Below, piece after piece: positions 42,879-53,900 of a DNA stretch of 64,000 nucleotides (position 1 is its first letter; each line of letters begins with the position of its first letter). Source of the stretch: Lachnospiraceae bacterium (lineage in GTDB: Bacteria > Bacillota > Clostridia > Lachnospirales > Lachnospiraceae); assembly GCA_017433725.1 (NCBI GenBank), contig JAFRGQ010000027.1, positions 1 to 64,000 of the forward strand, in the 5' to 3' direction. The position numbers and the translations under genes were made by a program. Under the pieces are notes generated by a model. It searched no databases, was not told where the DNA came from, and saw only the letters and a list, made by a program, of their open reading frames with translations.

Positions 42879-43730
42879 ATGAAATTAAGTCATACAAAGA
42901 ATATGAAATCACTTGGGACCGCCGCAGTTCTTGCGGCGTCCCTTTGTTTTTCGACCGGCGGTCTTCTCATGAAGATCATCCCGTGGAATCCGCTCGCCAT
43001 AAACGGCGTGCGAAATGTGATTGCTGCTGTTGTGATCGGTCTCTACATCTTAGCGTTGCACCATAAGCTCAAGTTCAATTTCACGGTGCTCGTCGGCGCC
43101 ATCAGCATGGCGGGTGTTACGACCTTATTCTCAATTGCGAATAAGCTTACAACTGCAGGCAACACAATTATTCTGCAGTACACCGCACCCATCTGGATCG
43201 TGATCCTCCTGTTCCTGATTTTCGGAAAGAAGCCGGACAGAACGGCACTGATTTCGATTTTTATCGTTCTGACAGGTATCCTGTGCTTCTTCTTCGATGG
43301 CCTCTCCACGGGCAAATGGCTCGGAGACCTTTGCGCCCTCATGTCAGGCATTTTCTATGCGGGGGTCTTTATGCTGAACAGCTTTGAGAAGGGAGATGCA
43401 CTGTCATCGGTCTTTTTCGGTCAGATAGCATGCGGCGTGTTCCTGTCTCCGCTTGCTATTCATGAGACGGATTTTTCGGCGCCGGTCCTTATCTCCGTGT
43501 TCCTGCTCGGAGCAGTACAGGTGGGGCTTGCCTACATCTTTTTTACATTCGGCATAAAATACACGGACCCGGTGACAGCCTCCATCATCAACGCGCTGGA
43601 GCCGATATTGAATCCGATACTTGTCGCGGTTTTTTACGGGGAGATGCTGGGAAGGATTTCGATCGTCGGAGCGGTGATCGTGCTGTGCGGGATCCTGTAC
43701 TATAATTTGAGGAAGAGAAGAAAAAAATAG
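42879..43730 (+). CDS. EamA/DMT family permease
   Basis: The protein of about 283 residues has ten hydrophobic segments in two EamA halves, starting with LAASLCFSTGGLLMKIIPWNP. DMT proteins export or import small metabolites. Several starts are possible (GTG 42867, ATG 42879, ATG 42903), none with a strong binding site. It lies 58 bases after the TRAP large permease and probably shares its transcript, so a related metabolite is a fair guess. Confidence 0.85.
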   Translation: MKLSHTKNMKSLGTAAVLAASLCFSTGGLLMKIIPWNPLAINGVRNVIAAVVIGLYILALHHKLKFNFTVLVGAISMAGVTTLFSIANKLTTAGNTIILQYTAPIWIVILLFLIFGKKPDRTALISIFIVLTGILCFFFDGLSTGKWLGDLCALMSGIFYAGVFMLNSFEKGDALSSVFFGQIACGVFLSPLAIHETDFSAPVLISVFLLGAVQVGLAYIFFTFGIKYTDPVTASIINALEPILNPILVAVFYGEMLGRISIVGAVIVLCGILYYNLRKRRKK

Positions 43731-43766
43731 TTTCAAGAACGCCGAGGCGTTCCTGAAACTATTTTT
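43724..43766. terminator. strong bidirectional terminator
   Basis: A 20-base arm ending GAACGCC (43743) pairs with GGCGTTC onward (43746-43765) with one mismatch and a 2-base core loop, flanked by A and T runs. It separates the convergent DMT and adhesin genes. Confidence 0.92.
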
Positions 43767-43769
43767 CTT

Positions 43770-46700
43770 TTATGCTGCTTCTCGACATTTGCGCTTCATC
43801 ACAATACCTGCACCTGCAAGCATCGTCAGGATACAGCCGAGAAGATAGATGCGATTAGTGCCGGGACCGCCTGTTGAGGGGAGCGGATTGCCCTGAGCAT
43901 TTTTCACCTCGATAGTCGAGTTATTGTCTTTGAGCTCTACTCCGGTATATGTTTCCGGGGTGCCGTCTACATTGGTAAGCGCGACTGTTCCGTTAGAAAC
44001 ACTGAAGTAGATGTCTCTCGTCAGTATCAGGTAGCCCGGAGGAGGATCTGTCTCTGTGAGCTTATATATGCCGTTGGCCATTCCGGTAAAGGTCATCTCT
44101 GTTATGTCTGACAAGTCTATCAGACCCTGTTCCAACCCATAGTTCGTGACTTCATTAAAGCTTCCTTCATCGTCCTTTTTATACAGCACAAATTTTGCTC
44201 CGGGTATTGCATTTCCCTCTTCATCTGTTTTACGGATTGTAATGCCAAGGGGCGTATTCTCAATGTTGATCTGATATGAAACAGTACCGGGAACGGAAGT
44301 ATCTTTGACCAGCCAGTTCGCATATCCGGAGTTATGAATTACTACGGATCCGTCCCTGCCAATTGTAAAACACAGATCTTCTGCCAGCTTCTTATAGCCG
44401 CTTGGAGCTGCTTTTTCCCTTAGATAATATGTACCTGTCCCGACGCTCATCGTCAGATCCTCGAGAATGCCTTCGTCATTCGACACAAGATCATCATAGC
44501 CGGTCTTCGGGTTATAAGCCGGACGCACGTTTCCTTCACTGTCTTTGACTTGATCATACAGCGCAAAATGAACATCGCTCAACGGAACCCTCGTGTCTCC
44601 GTTAAAGCCTACCTTCACTACTTTCAGTTCCTGTACGGTGCGGTTCTTAACGGTGATGCGCGCCATGGCCGTTTCCGTCGCCTGAGTGGTCGTATAAAAG
44701 CCATCCGGTCCGTTCAGCACAATATAGTAAGTAGTGGTTCCCGATGTCACAGTCAGATCATAGTTGCTCGGTGCCGTTGTCGTCACTGTGATAGTGATCG
44801 GCTCATCCAGCGCCACATAGCCAGACGGAGTTCTAATTTCGTTCAGGGTGAATGTACCTTCGTTCAGATAGGCAGTTGTCACCAGACCCTTGCTGTCGGA
44901 AGTGTAGGAAGCATGTCCAACATCGTTTCCGTCGGAATCTTTAAGCGTGAATTGTGCACCGGACAGATAAGTGTCCCCGCTCCAATCCGTCTTATAAATC
45001 TGAATACCCGGTCTGGAGTTTTTCACCGTATCCGTGCGGATGTTTGCGTTTTGCCCGGTGGATTCGCCGGGAGTATAGTTAACGGTATAATTTTCAGTTC
45101 GTTCGGTTCCGCTGACACTGATGCTGTCGCCTTCTTCTTTGCGCGTGATGCCGGTATAGCTTGTCACAACGCCGTTCGCATCCACAACAGGATCCGTCAC
45201 TTCCACTTCACGAACAATGAATTTGTCAAATGTTTTTGGCTCGCCGTTTATTTTCAGATCCTGGAAAAACCAATAGACTTCCGTCTCACCGGTATTCAGC
45301 CTGCGTACAGTTCCGTCTATTAGGTCTCCGAGAGTGCCGTCATCATTGGCCAGGTAGACTGCCAGATAGATCGGATCGTGGATCATAAAGTCTTTATCCG
45401 TCCATTCTTTTTCTGCTGTCAAGCCCCAGCCTTGCTGGTTACGGACCTCGATCTTAGGCGATTCGGTTTTGTCGGCGATGGTATCGCTGATCGGTTCCGC
45501 CGTAATCGTGTTACCATCCAGTGCATGCCGCCCGTAAATATCGTTTTCGGTATAATAGACTACCGCTCCTTCAGACAGATCTGTGCGGACATAACCGTCA
45601 CTGTCCCTGCGTGTGTAGCCTTTCGGAATCTCCCGGTCCGGCTCATCTAACTTATATTTGGTGCCGACGATCAGATCCCGTACTTCGACCGTATAACCGG
45701 CGGGAATTTTTGAGATAGCCCCGTACATTGACGTGGTGAATGTTCCTGCTTGCTGATCGGCTTCACTCAGGGCCTTAAAGGCTTCAAATGTATTAACACC
45801 CAGTGAGATAAATTTACTACTTGTTTTATCCCATTTACAATAGTTATCATCCGGTCCTTTGACATAATAAGTGTACATATCTGCCGGGAGAAGATTTTCC
45901 TGTTCCGCAAACTCATTGCCGAGATATAGTCTGTATGTAAATGTATCTTTGATCTGTGCAGCCTGTTCATCTGTAAGGCGTTCGCCGTTCGTATCGTAAA
46001 GCACCTTCTCGAACGATACTGTACGCATGACCTCGGGAGGGACCTCGTTTGTGTACTCTATATTCGGACGATCCTCTGTCGTATCATAGCTGATGCCAAA
46101 ATCAGATCGTGTAGTCCCTTCATATGTTGTAGTATGATCAGGCAGTGTTTCCTCTCCGACAGGCGGTGTCCAACCATCAGTGTTATTGTGTGGTTTTCCA
46201 AAAATTTCATTTTGAACGCCGTTGATGAGGACATGCTCATATACTGCAGTATCCACTCCGCATTCGACGATTTTGTACCGGTAAGTATTTTCGGGGAAGT
46301 TGATCACTGCTGTCTCACCCGCTTTGAGCAGGAATACATTGTTGTATGTTATACCTCCTATTGTCATGGTTTCCTTATAAGGAATCAGCTTTTTTGTTCC
46401 CTTATATACAGCATATACCTTTCCGGTCAGATTTGTGTTCGTCGTCGGCTGTGACAGAAGAACAGGTTCGTGATAATCGGTTATGATACGATGATTATTC
46501 TCGTCAAGCACGTATGTACCATCTTCATTCTGCAGGAATTCAGCTGTCTGATACCAGATCTGATAAGGGTACTGAATCAGCTTGTTCGATGTATTGTCAA
46601 TACCTTTGAGCTTTTTTGACAATTCAACTGTTCCGGGCTTTACAGAAGCCAGATTAAAACGCATTTTCAAGTTCGATGCGCCCGCACCGCGCTCCATGTA

Positions 46701-47048
46701 GAACATCTTCATCTCATGAGTGGTGTAATCACTAAAAACATGGACAGTTTCCCCATTCACAATTTTCGTCACAAAGAGCTCGTCGACTTTGTTTTCATCC
46801 AACCCGCGTGCGCGGTAATTACTTTTGAAGACTTCATAAAGCGATGTTGTAGTGCCATTGCAGATTACTTCGCCTGTTCTGAAGTTCACAGAACCGCCAA
46901 TGGCGCTGTGAACGCCACCCAGATCCAGCACCAGTTCGCCGTCAACGTAGAACCAGAAGTCATCGTCGCCGGTAAACTCGAAGATGATGTCGTGTCCCCA
47001 GTTGTCTACGCCATCAGGTGTCTGAGTGAATACGGCGGAAAGCTCCAT
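43770..47048 (-). CDS. C-terminal part of interrupted giant LPxTG adhesin
   Basis: This 1092-codon open stretch is the rest of the gene at 47085-50618, cut off by one in-frame TAG. It begins inside a fibro-slime domain (DDDFWFYVDGELVLDLGG), continues with several Cna_B/SpaA-type domains (for example IYKTDWSGDTYLSGAQFTL and TIRKTDEEGNAIPGAKFVLY) and ends with LPSTGGPG, a hydrophobic segment and a basic tail, a sortase substrate. The first ATG (47048) has no ribosome binding site and no signal peptide, so it is not an independent gene. Without readthrough, this anchor half is not made. Confidence 0.85.
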   Translation of the reverse strand: MELSAVFTQTPDGVDNWGHDIIFEFTGDDDFWFYVDGELVLDLGGVHSAIGGSVNFRTGEVICNGTTTSLYEVFKSNYRARGLDENKVDELFVTKIVNGETVHVFSDYTTHEMKMFYMERGAGASNLKMRFNLASVKPGTVELSKKLKGIDNTSNKLIQYPYQIWYQTAEFLQNEDGTYVLDENNHRIITDYHEPVLLSQPTTNTNLTGKVYAVYKGTKKLIPYKETMTIGGITYNNVFLLKAGETAVINFPENTYRYKIVECGVDTAVYEHVLINGVQNEIFGKPHNNTDGWTPPVGEETLPDHTTTYEGTTRSDFGISYDTTEDRPNIEYTNEVPPEVMRTVSFEKVLYDTNGERLTDEQAAQIKDTFTYRLYLGNEFAEQENLLPADMYTYYVKGPDDNYCKWDKTSSKFISLGVNTFEAFKALSEADQQAGTFTTSMYGAISKIPAGYTVEVRDLIVGTKYKLDEPDREIPKGYTRRDSDGYVRTDLSEGAVVYYTENDIYGRHALDGNTITAEPISDTIADKTESPKIEVRNQQGWGLTAEKEWTDKDFMIHDPIYLAVYLANDDGTLGDLIDGTVRRLNTGETEVYWFFQDLKINGEPKTFDKFIVREVEVTDPVVDANGVVTSYTGITRKEEGDSISVSGTERTENYTVNYTPGESTGQNANIRTDTVKNSRPGIQIYKTDWSGDTYLSGAQFTLKDSDGNDVGHASYTSDSKGLVTTAYLNEGTFTLNEIRTPSGYVALDEPITITVTTTAPSNYDLTVTSGTTTYYIVLNGPDGFYTTTQATETAMARITVKNRTVQELKVVKVGFNGDTRVPLSDVHFALYDQVKDSEGNVRPAYNPKTGYDDLVSNDEGILEDLTMSVGTGTYYLREKAAPSGYKKLAEDLCFTIGRDGSVVIHNSGYANWLVKDTSVPGTVSYQINIENTPLGITIRKTDEEGNAIPGAKFVLYKKDDEGSFNEVTNYGLEQGLIDLSDITEMTFTGMANGIYKLTETDPPPGYLILTRDIYFSVSNGTVALTNVDGTPETYTGVELKDNNSTIEVKNAQGNPLPSTGGPGTNRIYLLGCILTMLAGAGIVMKRKCREAA

Positions 47049-47084
47049 GCCGTAGTAATAGTCGGCATCATTTTGCGGAATCGA

Positions 47085-50000
47085 CTACAGTGGCTCTCCC
47101 TTGCGCGGGTCTGTGTCCGGAAGCTCATTGCCTCTAATATCGCGAAGATTTCTGATTATATTGCCATTAGAATCATGGGCGTATCCGGTTTCGGCGCTGA
47201 TATCATTATAGGGCATGAACTGGCCATGAACTCTGGTATTACTTGTAGCATTTCCAATCGCGCCAAGCTGATTGTAGACGGTAAAATTCCCGGCATCCTC
47301 TCCGTCTAAATAATTATAATGAGCGAAGTTCTGAGTACTGTCGTATTGGAAATAACCGCTTTCATTATAGACGCTCTGGATGAACAGGTGATTGGCAGGT
47401 GTCATATTGTTAAAGAGTCCTGACATACTGCTTCCTTCTTTTTCGGTATGTGCTGTGACTATCGGATACCCGTTTATCAGATTGGTAGAAACCAGTCCTG
47501 TCTCCGCTTCATATGCGTGAGCTGCATCCCATGCACGAGCACCGAAATAAGATGTCTGTACGGAATCACGACCGCCTGTTATCTTATTATTGAAATCAAT
47601 CATCTTGATTCGGATGCCGAACTCGTCGTTATCAACTGTCTCTACAGTCGTAGGAGGATCTGCTTCTTCAACAGGAGGTGTTATCACCGCAAAATGGAAA
47701 TCGGAGGCTTCATTGAGCAGGCAGGTAACAACTCGTAGGGAACCATCCTCATTTTGTTCTACTTTTAGTCCGGAATAAGCATATGCAGGATCATCCCACG
47801 CAACGATGGAGGAGTAGTCAAAACCTTCCCGTCGTCCGTTCAGATTGATACCGATAGGTTGATCAGATATGATACCTTCGGACTGAGGAGCCAGATATGT
47901 TCCGGCGTAAGCAGTGTTCTCCAATTCATAGTAGTAGCTCGGAGTGCCGTCAGGATTGGTATACTCCGTGAACTCCCAGAGAGCTGAATTGACCTGATTG
48001 CCTACCCAGTTAATTTGATCGCCGCTGTCATAGACTCGAATAAGAGAACCGTCATGATCAACGGCGTAAAATTCATATTTCTTGGTCGTTTCATTCCAAA
48101 CACGGGTATAAATCACGACCTTGGTCTTCTCCGGTCTGTAAACTGGATTTCCTTCATCGTCTATCAGAATATCACCGTTATCATCCTTTTCCGTCGCGCT
48201 GAGAATATCGTCACTGGCGCTGATCTTGCGTGCAGAATATTCAACAAAGTCGTCATCCGTCAAAGTGGATTTTTCAACCAGATTCAGCCAGGTGGTCTCG
48301 TTGTTGTTATTTGCCGCATTAAAGTTATTTGAGGAGCTCCCCGTATAATTTAGCGAATAGTTGCCGACTGAAAAATGCCATTTGCCGCTGTTTTCATCCG
48401 TTCCGGGCGTGGCTTTGATTTCGGAAGCATTTTCCAAATTATCGACCAGAGTAACATTGCCGTTCCGGATGTGCAGATATTTTTCCTCTCCATCTACTGT
48501 AGTCTTAATATAGTACTTGTCTTCACCGGCGGATACAAACGTCCACTCCTGAATATCGCTGTTCCCGGCAACCAGAAGGATTCCGTTGTTGTCGAGCACG
48601 TCATTGCGAATGAGCATATCGACGCCGGCAAGGCGGTTCTGATTACTTCCTGTATTTGCAGACATGGCAGCTGCCGTAGCGGAATTGTCATTATAGGCGA
48701 TGCCGAAGGTCTTGCCGTCAAGTTCATAAGGGTCGTTCACCGCGTCGGCATAATAACTGAGCGTTACTATTGCAGTGTTGCCATCACTTTTATTGTTAAA
48801 ACCGACGAATGCGCCCTTGCCAGGATCTTTATTATTCTGGTTCCACCAGTACTCTGTGTTATTTACCTTTGCAGATATGTAATAGCTATTGCTATTACCG
48901 TTCTTTTCGACAGTAAAAGCCGTTCCTTCCGACTCGTCGGTAACAAACGTTAAACCGCCACGCGCATTGTTGGCGCTGACCCTGGTCATCTTTAAGTAAT
49001 TTTTTGTATCGCCTTCTCCCTTGGTATAAATCTTAAATGTATCTGTTCCTTCTTGCCTGACAAAATAAAACTTTTCAACAAGTTCCTCCGGGACATAATC
49101 ATATGTGGTCGATGTTCCGACTAAACCGTCTCTGTCATTGTTTCCTGTCACACCATGAATCAATTCGCCTGTGAGATAATAATTCTTATAGCTTACATAA
49201 AATCCGTTGCTGCCGAGCTCTTCGATCTCGTCGAGCGAACTCGCTACATTCCACCCGGCAGGTACAACATGTACCGGCTCCGGCGCATCCACGATCGTAT
49301 ACACGCTGAAACTCTCGGCCCGGAAATCGACCACAGACCCATTTTCACCGGCTTCAGTGCTGCTTTGAACGGTTTCTACTTCCGCTGATTCATCCGGGAA
49401 ATGGACTACATTCAGACAATCACTGTTGCTGTCCGCCAGCTCAATTGTCACATCGACACTGCTTCCCTCAGCAGGCTGGTACTTGATATTGTAGTCATCC
49501 CTGTCCACAATGCTGATATCGAACACCCGGATATATTCCGTTGTCCCTTCTTCTATACCAAGTGCATATTCTGTGTCCGCCACATATTCCTCGTAGCTCT
49601 TTCCGTACACAGAGTATCCGTCTGTGATTTCTTCAACGGAGAGTTCTGCTGTCTCGGGGAATCCGGAACCTTCCTCGCAGGTTACTGTAACTTTATAGTT
49701 CTGCCCGTCGCTTGCCAGCACAGTCTTTTCAAGCACTGTTTCAATAAATGCATATACAGAAAAACCGGTCGTCTCGAAACGGATACTTTCCGCATCGGCC
49801 GTTGTATCCATGACATCCGCCTGCTCTCCGAAATGCACGATGCTAAGAGCTTCGTTCTCGACCGCTTCGTCTTCCAGGCTGAGGGACACGTCCACGATGC
49901 TGCCCTCTGCCGGCTGAATTTCCTCTCCGGTGGAATCGATGATTGAGATATTAAAGAAACGGGCATACTTAATAGAAGCTACGTCGCAGCCTAATGCGTC

Positions 50001-50618
50001 TGCAGCCTCTGCAAGGTATCGATCATATTCAGTTTCCGTGTCAGATGCTTCTGCGTCCTGACAAATCTCCGTCGTTACAAGTTCTGCTCCCTGCGGGATT
50101 TCTGCGTCTTCCCCATAGGAGACAGATACACGGAGTGTGTTTCCGTCCTGTGTGTCATATTCATTGAAGAGAGGAGAGTAGTCCTCTGCACTATATTCGA
50201 TAGTTTCTGAAGCAATGTCGCTTGAAATCAGGTCTTCAGTGCCGTCATTGACTGAATCATCCGCGTCACCATTGACCGGATCGTGCGCACCATCTGTAGA
50301 GAGTTCATCAATGCCGTTTGCATCTGTACTTTCAGGAACATTTGTGTCCTGATCGTCAATAATACCTGAGTCTGAATCTTGGACATTGTCCGGGGCTGAA
50401 GTGTCATAGCCATCCGGAAGAAAAACATCATCGGTGCCGAGGATTATACCGGCTTCATTCTCTGCGACCTGCTGTTCCAATGTGATGGCCGGTAGAATGA
50501 GAGCGTATGTGGTGACGAATACAACTACACAAGACAGGAAAAATAAGACTTTCTTCCACTTTTTCCACTTGATGGCAAACTGCAGAAGCGTCATTAAGTC
50601 CTTGTGCATGTGCTTCAT
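47085..50618 (-). CDS. N-terminal part of interrupted giant adhesin
   Basis: The 1177-residue product begins with a basic stretch and the segment VVVFVTTYALILPAITLE (signal/anchor), an acidic Asp-rich linker, then two related modules of about 130 residues (each with an EEY or DRY helix, YIRVFDISI and a final FSVY). A beta-rich region follows, with a fibro-slime start (QTSYFGARAWDAAHAYEAE). It stops at TAG (47085-47087) in the middle of that domain, 13 codons before the next ATG and in the same frame as the LPxTG half. GAGG precedes the ATG. As it stands the product would be secreted but not anchored. It is paralogous to the gene at 50925. Confidence 0.85.
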   Translation of the reverse strand: MKHMHKDLMTLLQFAIKWKKWKKVLFFLSCVVVFVTTYALILPAITLEQQVAENEAGIILGTDDVFLPDGYDTSAPDNVQDSDSGIIDDQDTNVPESTDANGIDELSTDGAHDPVNGDADDSVNDGTEDLISSDIASETIEYSAEDYSPLFNEYDTQDGNTLRVSVSYGEDAEIPQGAELVTTEICQDAEASDTETEYDRYLAEAADALGCDVASIKYARFFNISIIDSTGEEIQPAEGSIVDVSLSLEDEAVENEALSIVHFGEQADVMDTTADAESIRFETTGFSVYAFIETVLEKTVLASDGQNYKVTVTCEEGSGFPETAELSVEEITDGYSVYGKSYEEYVADTEYALGIEEGTTEYIRVFDISIVDRDDYNIKYQPAEGSSVDVTIELADSNSDCLNVVHFPDESAEVETVQSSTEAGENGSVVDFRAESFSVYTIVDAPEPVHVVPAGWNVASSLDEIEELGSNGFYVSYKNYYLTGELIHGVTGNNDRDGLVGTSTTYDYVPEELVEKFYFVRQEGTDTFKIYTKGEGDTKNYLKMTRVSANNARGGLTFVTDESEGTAFTVEKNGNSNSYYISAKVNNTEYWWNQNNKDPGKGAFVGFNNKSDGNTAIVTLSYYADAVNDPYELDGKTFGIAYNDNSATAAAMSANTGSNQNRLAGVDMLIRNDVLDNNGILLVAGNSDIQEWTFVSAGEDKYYIKTTVDGEEKYLHIRNGNVTLVDNLENASEIKATPGTDENSGKWHFSVGNYSLNYTGSSSNNFNAANNNNETTWLNLVEKSTLTDDDFVEYSARKISASDDILSATEKDDNGDILIDDEGNPVYRPEKTKVVIYTRVWNETTKKYEFYAVDHDGSLIRVYDSGDQINWVGNQVNSALWEFTEYTNPDGTPSYYYELENTAYAGTYLAPQSEGIISDQPIGINLNGRREGFDYSSIVAWDDPAYAYSGLKVEQNEDGSLRVVTCLLNEASDFHFAVITPPVEEADPPTTVETVDNDEFGIRIKMIDFNNKITGGRDSVQTSYFGARAWDAAHAYEAETGLVSTNLINGYPIVTAHTEKEGSSMSGLFNNMTPANHLFIQSVYNESGYFQYDSTQNFAHYNYLDGEDAGNFTVYNQLGAIGNATSNTRVHGQFMPYNDISAETGYAHDSNGNIIRNLRDIRGNELPDTDPRKGEPL

Positions 50619-50924
50619 AGGTGCCTCGTGTTTTATATTTTAAAAGCCGAATTATATAGTTATTAAATCAATTAAAACATTATAGTGTGTATAATATATG
50701 ACCGTAAAGGAAAAAAATTATGTATATGTTCATAAGTAATTATAAACGTTTTGTTATATACAAAAAAGAAGTATTTTGCAAGTTTCTTTGCAAAATAGCA
50801 CCATTCAAAATAGTGTCTTGAATAAAAAATCGGGATTGGTACGATGGCCAATCCCGAAACTATTATTGTTGTTGGTATATCGGTAGATTACTGTAATTAT
50901 TGCCGGTTTACCTTCCGCTGAGGT
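50619..50924 (-). terminator. intergenic region with adhesin terminator (50830-50857)
   Basis: On the minus strand TCGGGATTGG pairs with CCAATCCCGA (50848-50857 with 50830-50839) and is followed by TTTTTTATT, which ends the 1932-residue adhesin gene. The remaining AT-rich 170 bases hold a minus-strand TATAAT near 50680 that probably serves the downstream adhesin. No gene is seen. Confidence 0.8.
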
Positions 50925-53900
50925 TCACGCGGCATATCTTCTTATCAGTAATACTACTCCTGCGATACCTGTGAGCATGATGCCAAGGAGATAGAGCAGG
51001 TTGGTACCGGGACCTCCTGTATTCGGGAGGCAGACGCCGGAATCGTTTTTTATTGTTACAATCCAGCCGAGCTCCGGGTTATTTACATCAATAAGGTGTG
51101 CATCTGCAAAGGGGCTCTCTTCTCCGCCGACAGTTACATTTGCCAGGACTTGTCCTGTAGTTTGATCAGTGGTCAAAACGATCGTAACATCCCCGCTCAA
51201 TTGGTTATATCCTGCCGGTGTGGAATCTTCTCTGATTGTGTAGGTTCCGAGTGGAACGGCATTATCTTCGACGATGAGAGCCTCTTCAGCTCCCGGCTCT
51301 CCGGTAATAACTGTTGTAACAGGGCCATTCTTGATTAATCCTCCGCTGACTTCACTAAATTGAGCGCCGGCCAGAGCTTTCTTAGCCTGATCCGTCTTGA
51401 CAACTTTTAGCGGAGTGGTCTTTATCGTATTAACCACAGTAATAGTATATGCGCCTTCTGCATCAACGGTATCACTTATTGCCACCTTATCAGCATCATC
51501 TCCGGTAACTGTGATTCCCGTTGCCGATACCGTGACCAGGACATCTTCGGACAGTCCGTAATAGTCATTTAACGGTACTGTTTCAGATAGTCTATACGGT
51601 GTGTCGCTTGTATAAAGAGTTACGATATCTGTATACCCGTCAGAATCCGTAGACAGAGACCGGTCATTTAGTGTGAACCCGACGTTACTTAGCGGAACCG
51701 CCGGCATGGAGTTATCGGTCTTGTAAATCTTTACTTTCTTTGCCTGAGGTGTATTTGTTACGGTAATGGTCGTATTACCTTTTATCTTGAATGCTCCACT
51801 GGCATCGGTTTCTTCGTTGACTGTTACAGGATTCTCAAGTTCTGTACCGGCGTCATCTGTTGTTCTTATCGCGCTAAATACAGCGTCATAACCCTCAGCA
51901 TTTTCCGATACGGTAACAACTGTTCCATAGGGTACATCCACCGAGAGCTCCTGTGAAGCGTCATGCGCCAGATTGACACTGCCGGGCTGCAGAGTGTCGT
52001 TATCAAAGGAATACCCGATGGCAAATACATCACTCGTTTCAGTATCCAGGACAACTTTCTTGATTGTTACTTTGTATGTATTCTTTTCCCACACAGCGTA
52101 CATATCGTGATAGCTAAGTTTTTCATCCGCTGCGACATGGGTAACAACCTTGCCATTATCATCACTGGTTGAATCATTCAGCTTGAACTGACCACTCTCG
52201 TATTTTAAATACAAATCATCTTCTGTCAGGTCTAACACTTTTCCTGTAGGAGGAGTTCCTTCTTCACTTTCTGACGTAGTTCTGGGAATTCTTGCCCAGC
52301 CGAGGAATGTAAAGCCTTCACGAGTCGGAGGTTCTTTAATTATCTGTGCTACATTGACTAAAAAGTTTTCATCCTGGCGTGAGGATTCGTGTCTTTCGGC
52401 GTTATCTGCTGAATAATTGTCAAACCACCAAATATGCGTCTGTGCACCGTCTCCGGGTTGTCCGTATTCTGCACGCAGCTGCATTGTATACCTGTACTCA
52501 GTCGTTCCTGTGATAGCCTCTTTATGTGCGTACTCTTCTTTGACAGAGAACTGTTGACCCGGATGTACTGTAAATTCGGTATCTACATACCTGCCTTCGG
52601 CTTCATCCCAGGTTTGGATTACCCAGTGCTTAAAGTACAAGCCATCAGGAGGAGTACAAGCTGCCTGTGCCGAAGCATCTGCCTGATCCGGATAGGTAGC
52701 CTGGTCTACCGGAGCATTGCTGCCGACATTGCCCTGTCCATCGTCAGCCGTATAGACTATGTTAATGCCGGCTCCCTCAAGAATCTTACGCCATTTGGCG
52801 TACAGATCCAGTTTTCTGGTAATCCAGGGACGATCGCTATCTGCGTTTACACCTTCACTACCTGCTATAACATTTCCCCATTTATCAAGTTCTGTATCCT
52901 CTGTCCTGTCATATGGAGTTGTGACCGTCTCATCATTCAGCACGGTATCTGAATTATAGAGATATTGACTGCTCAAACTCGGATCCGTATACCAGCCGAC
53001 AAATTCATACCCGCTGTTTTCACGTGTTCCGGTAGGTGTGCTGACCTTTCCTCCGTAAGAGACACGGAAACTGGTACTCACATTATCAGAGCCCCATTGC
53101 AGGCTCGGATCCGTACCGGCATTCGGATGCAGGAAGACGCGATATTGCACCTGGCGCCACTTAGCATAGACTTTGATACCGCCTATCGGCATTGTAGTCC
53201 AGGTATACGGAATCGAACAGGATTCATCCAGATACCATCCCTCAAAAATATAGCCTTCTTCACCTGAGGGAAGTTCAGGTACATATTCCTTATCTGTATC
53301 AGGAATAGCAGCCCCATGAGCAATCGAATCACTCTCATGGAGGAGTTGGGTCGCGCGGTTCTGGATAATATCGTCATTACCGCTTACATAGCTTCCGTCA
53401 AAGTATCTGATTTTAAAAGCCTTCCTGTCATATATATAATTAAGATGATAAAGAGTCGGATTGTTTCCGGTAGTCCAATGTTCGCCCTGCCAGACCGTCC
53501 CCGAAGTGTTTTGTCCCAATCTGGTGATAAAATCATATCCCTCATACTTCGGCTCATTCTGGTTGGCGTCAGTTGTATTACTGGAGCGGACCGAAAGAAC
53601 TGTCTCTTCATAGTAGGTCTTACCGTTATGTGTATGCAATGTTTTTCCGGTATAGTCTTCGCCTTCGACTGTTTCAAACCAGATATGGTATCTCCAGTTA
53701 TAATAGCTTCCCGGGAAACGGATAATAACATAGTTGCCGTTTGCATTGTTTGTAGCGCCGAGAATATTCTCATCCATGACTGTAATCAGTCCTTTAACCG
53801 TGCCGCTTCCCGAATTTGTCGGATTAGGCTTCAGTTTTGTTCCGACCATCATAACGTAACTGACAGCCTCGCGGCCGTTAGCCCCTGTAATCTTGTCGTA

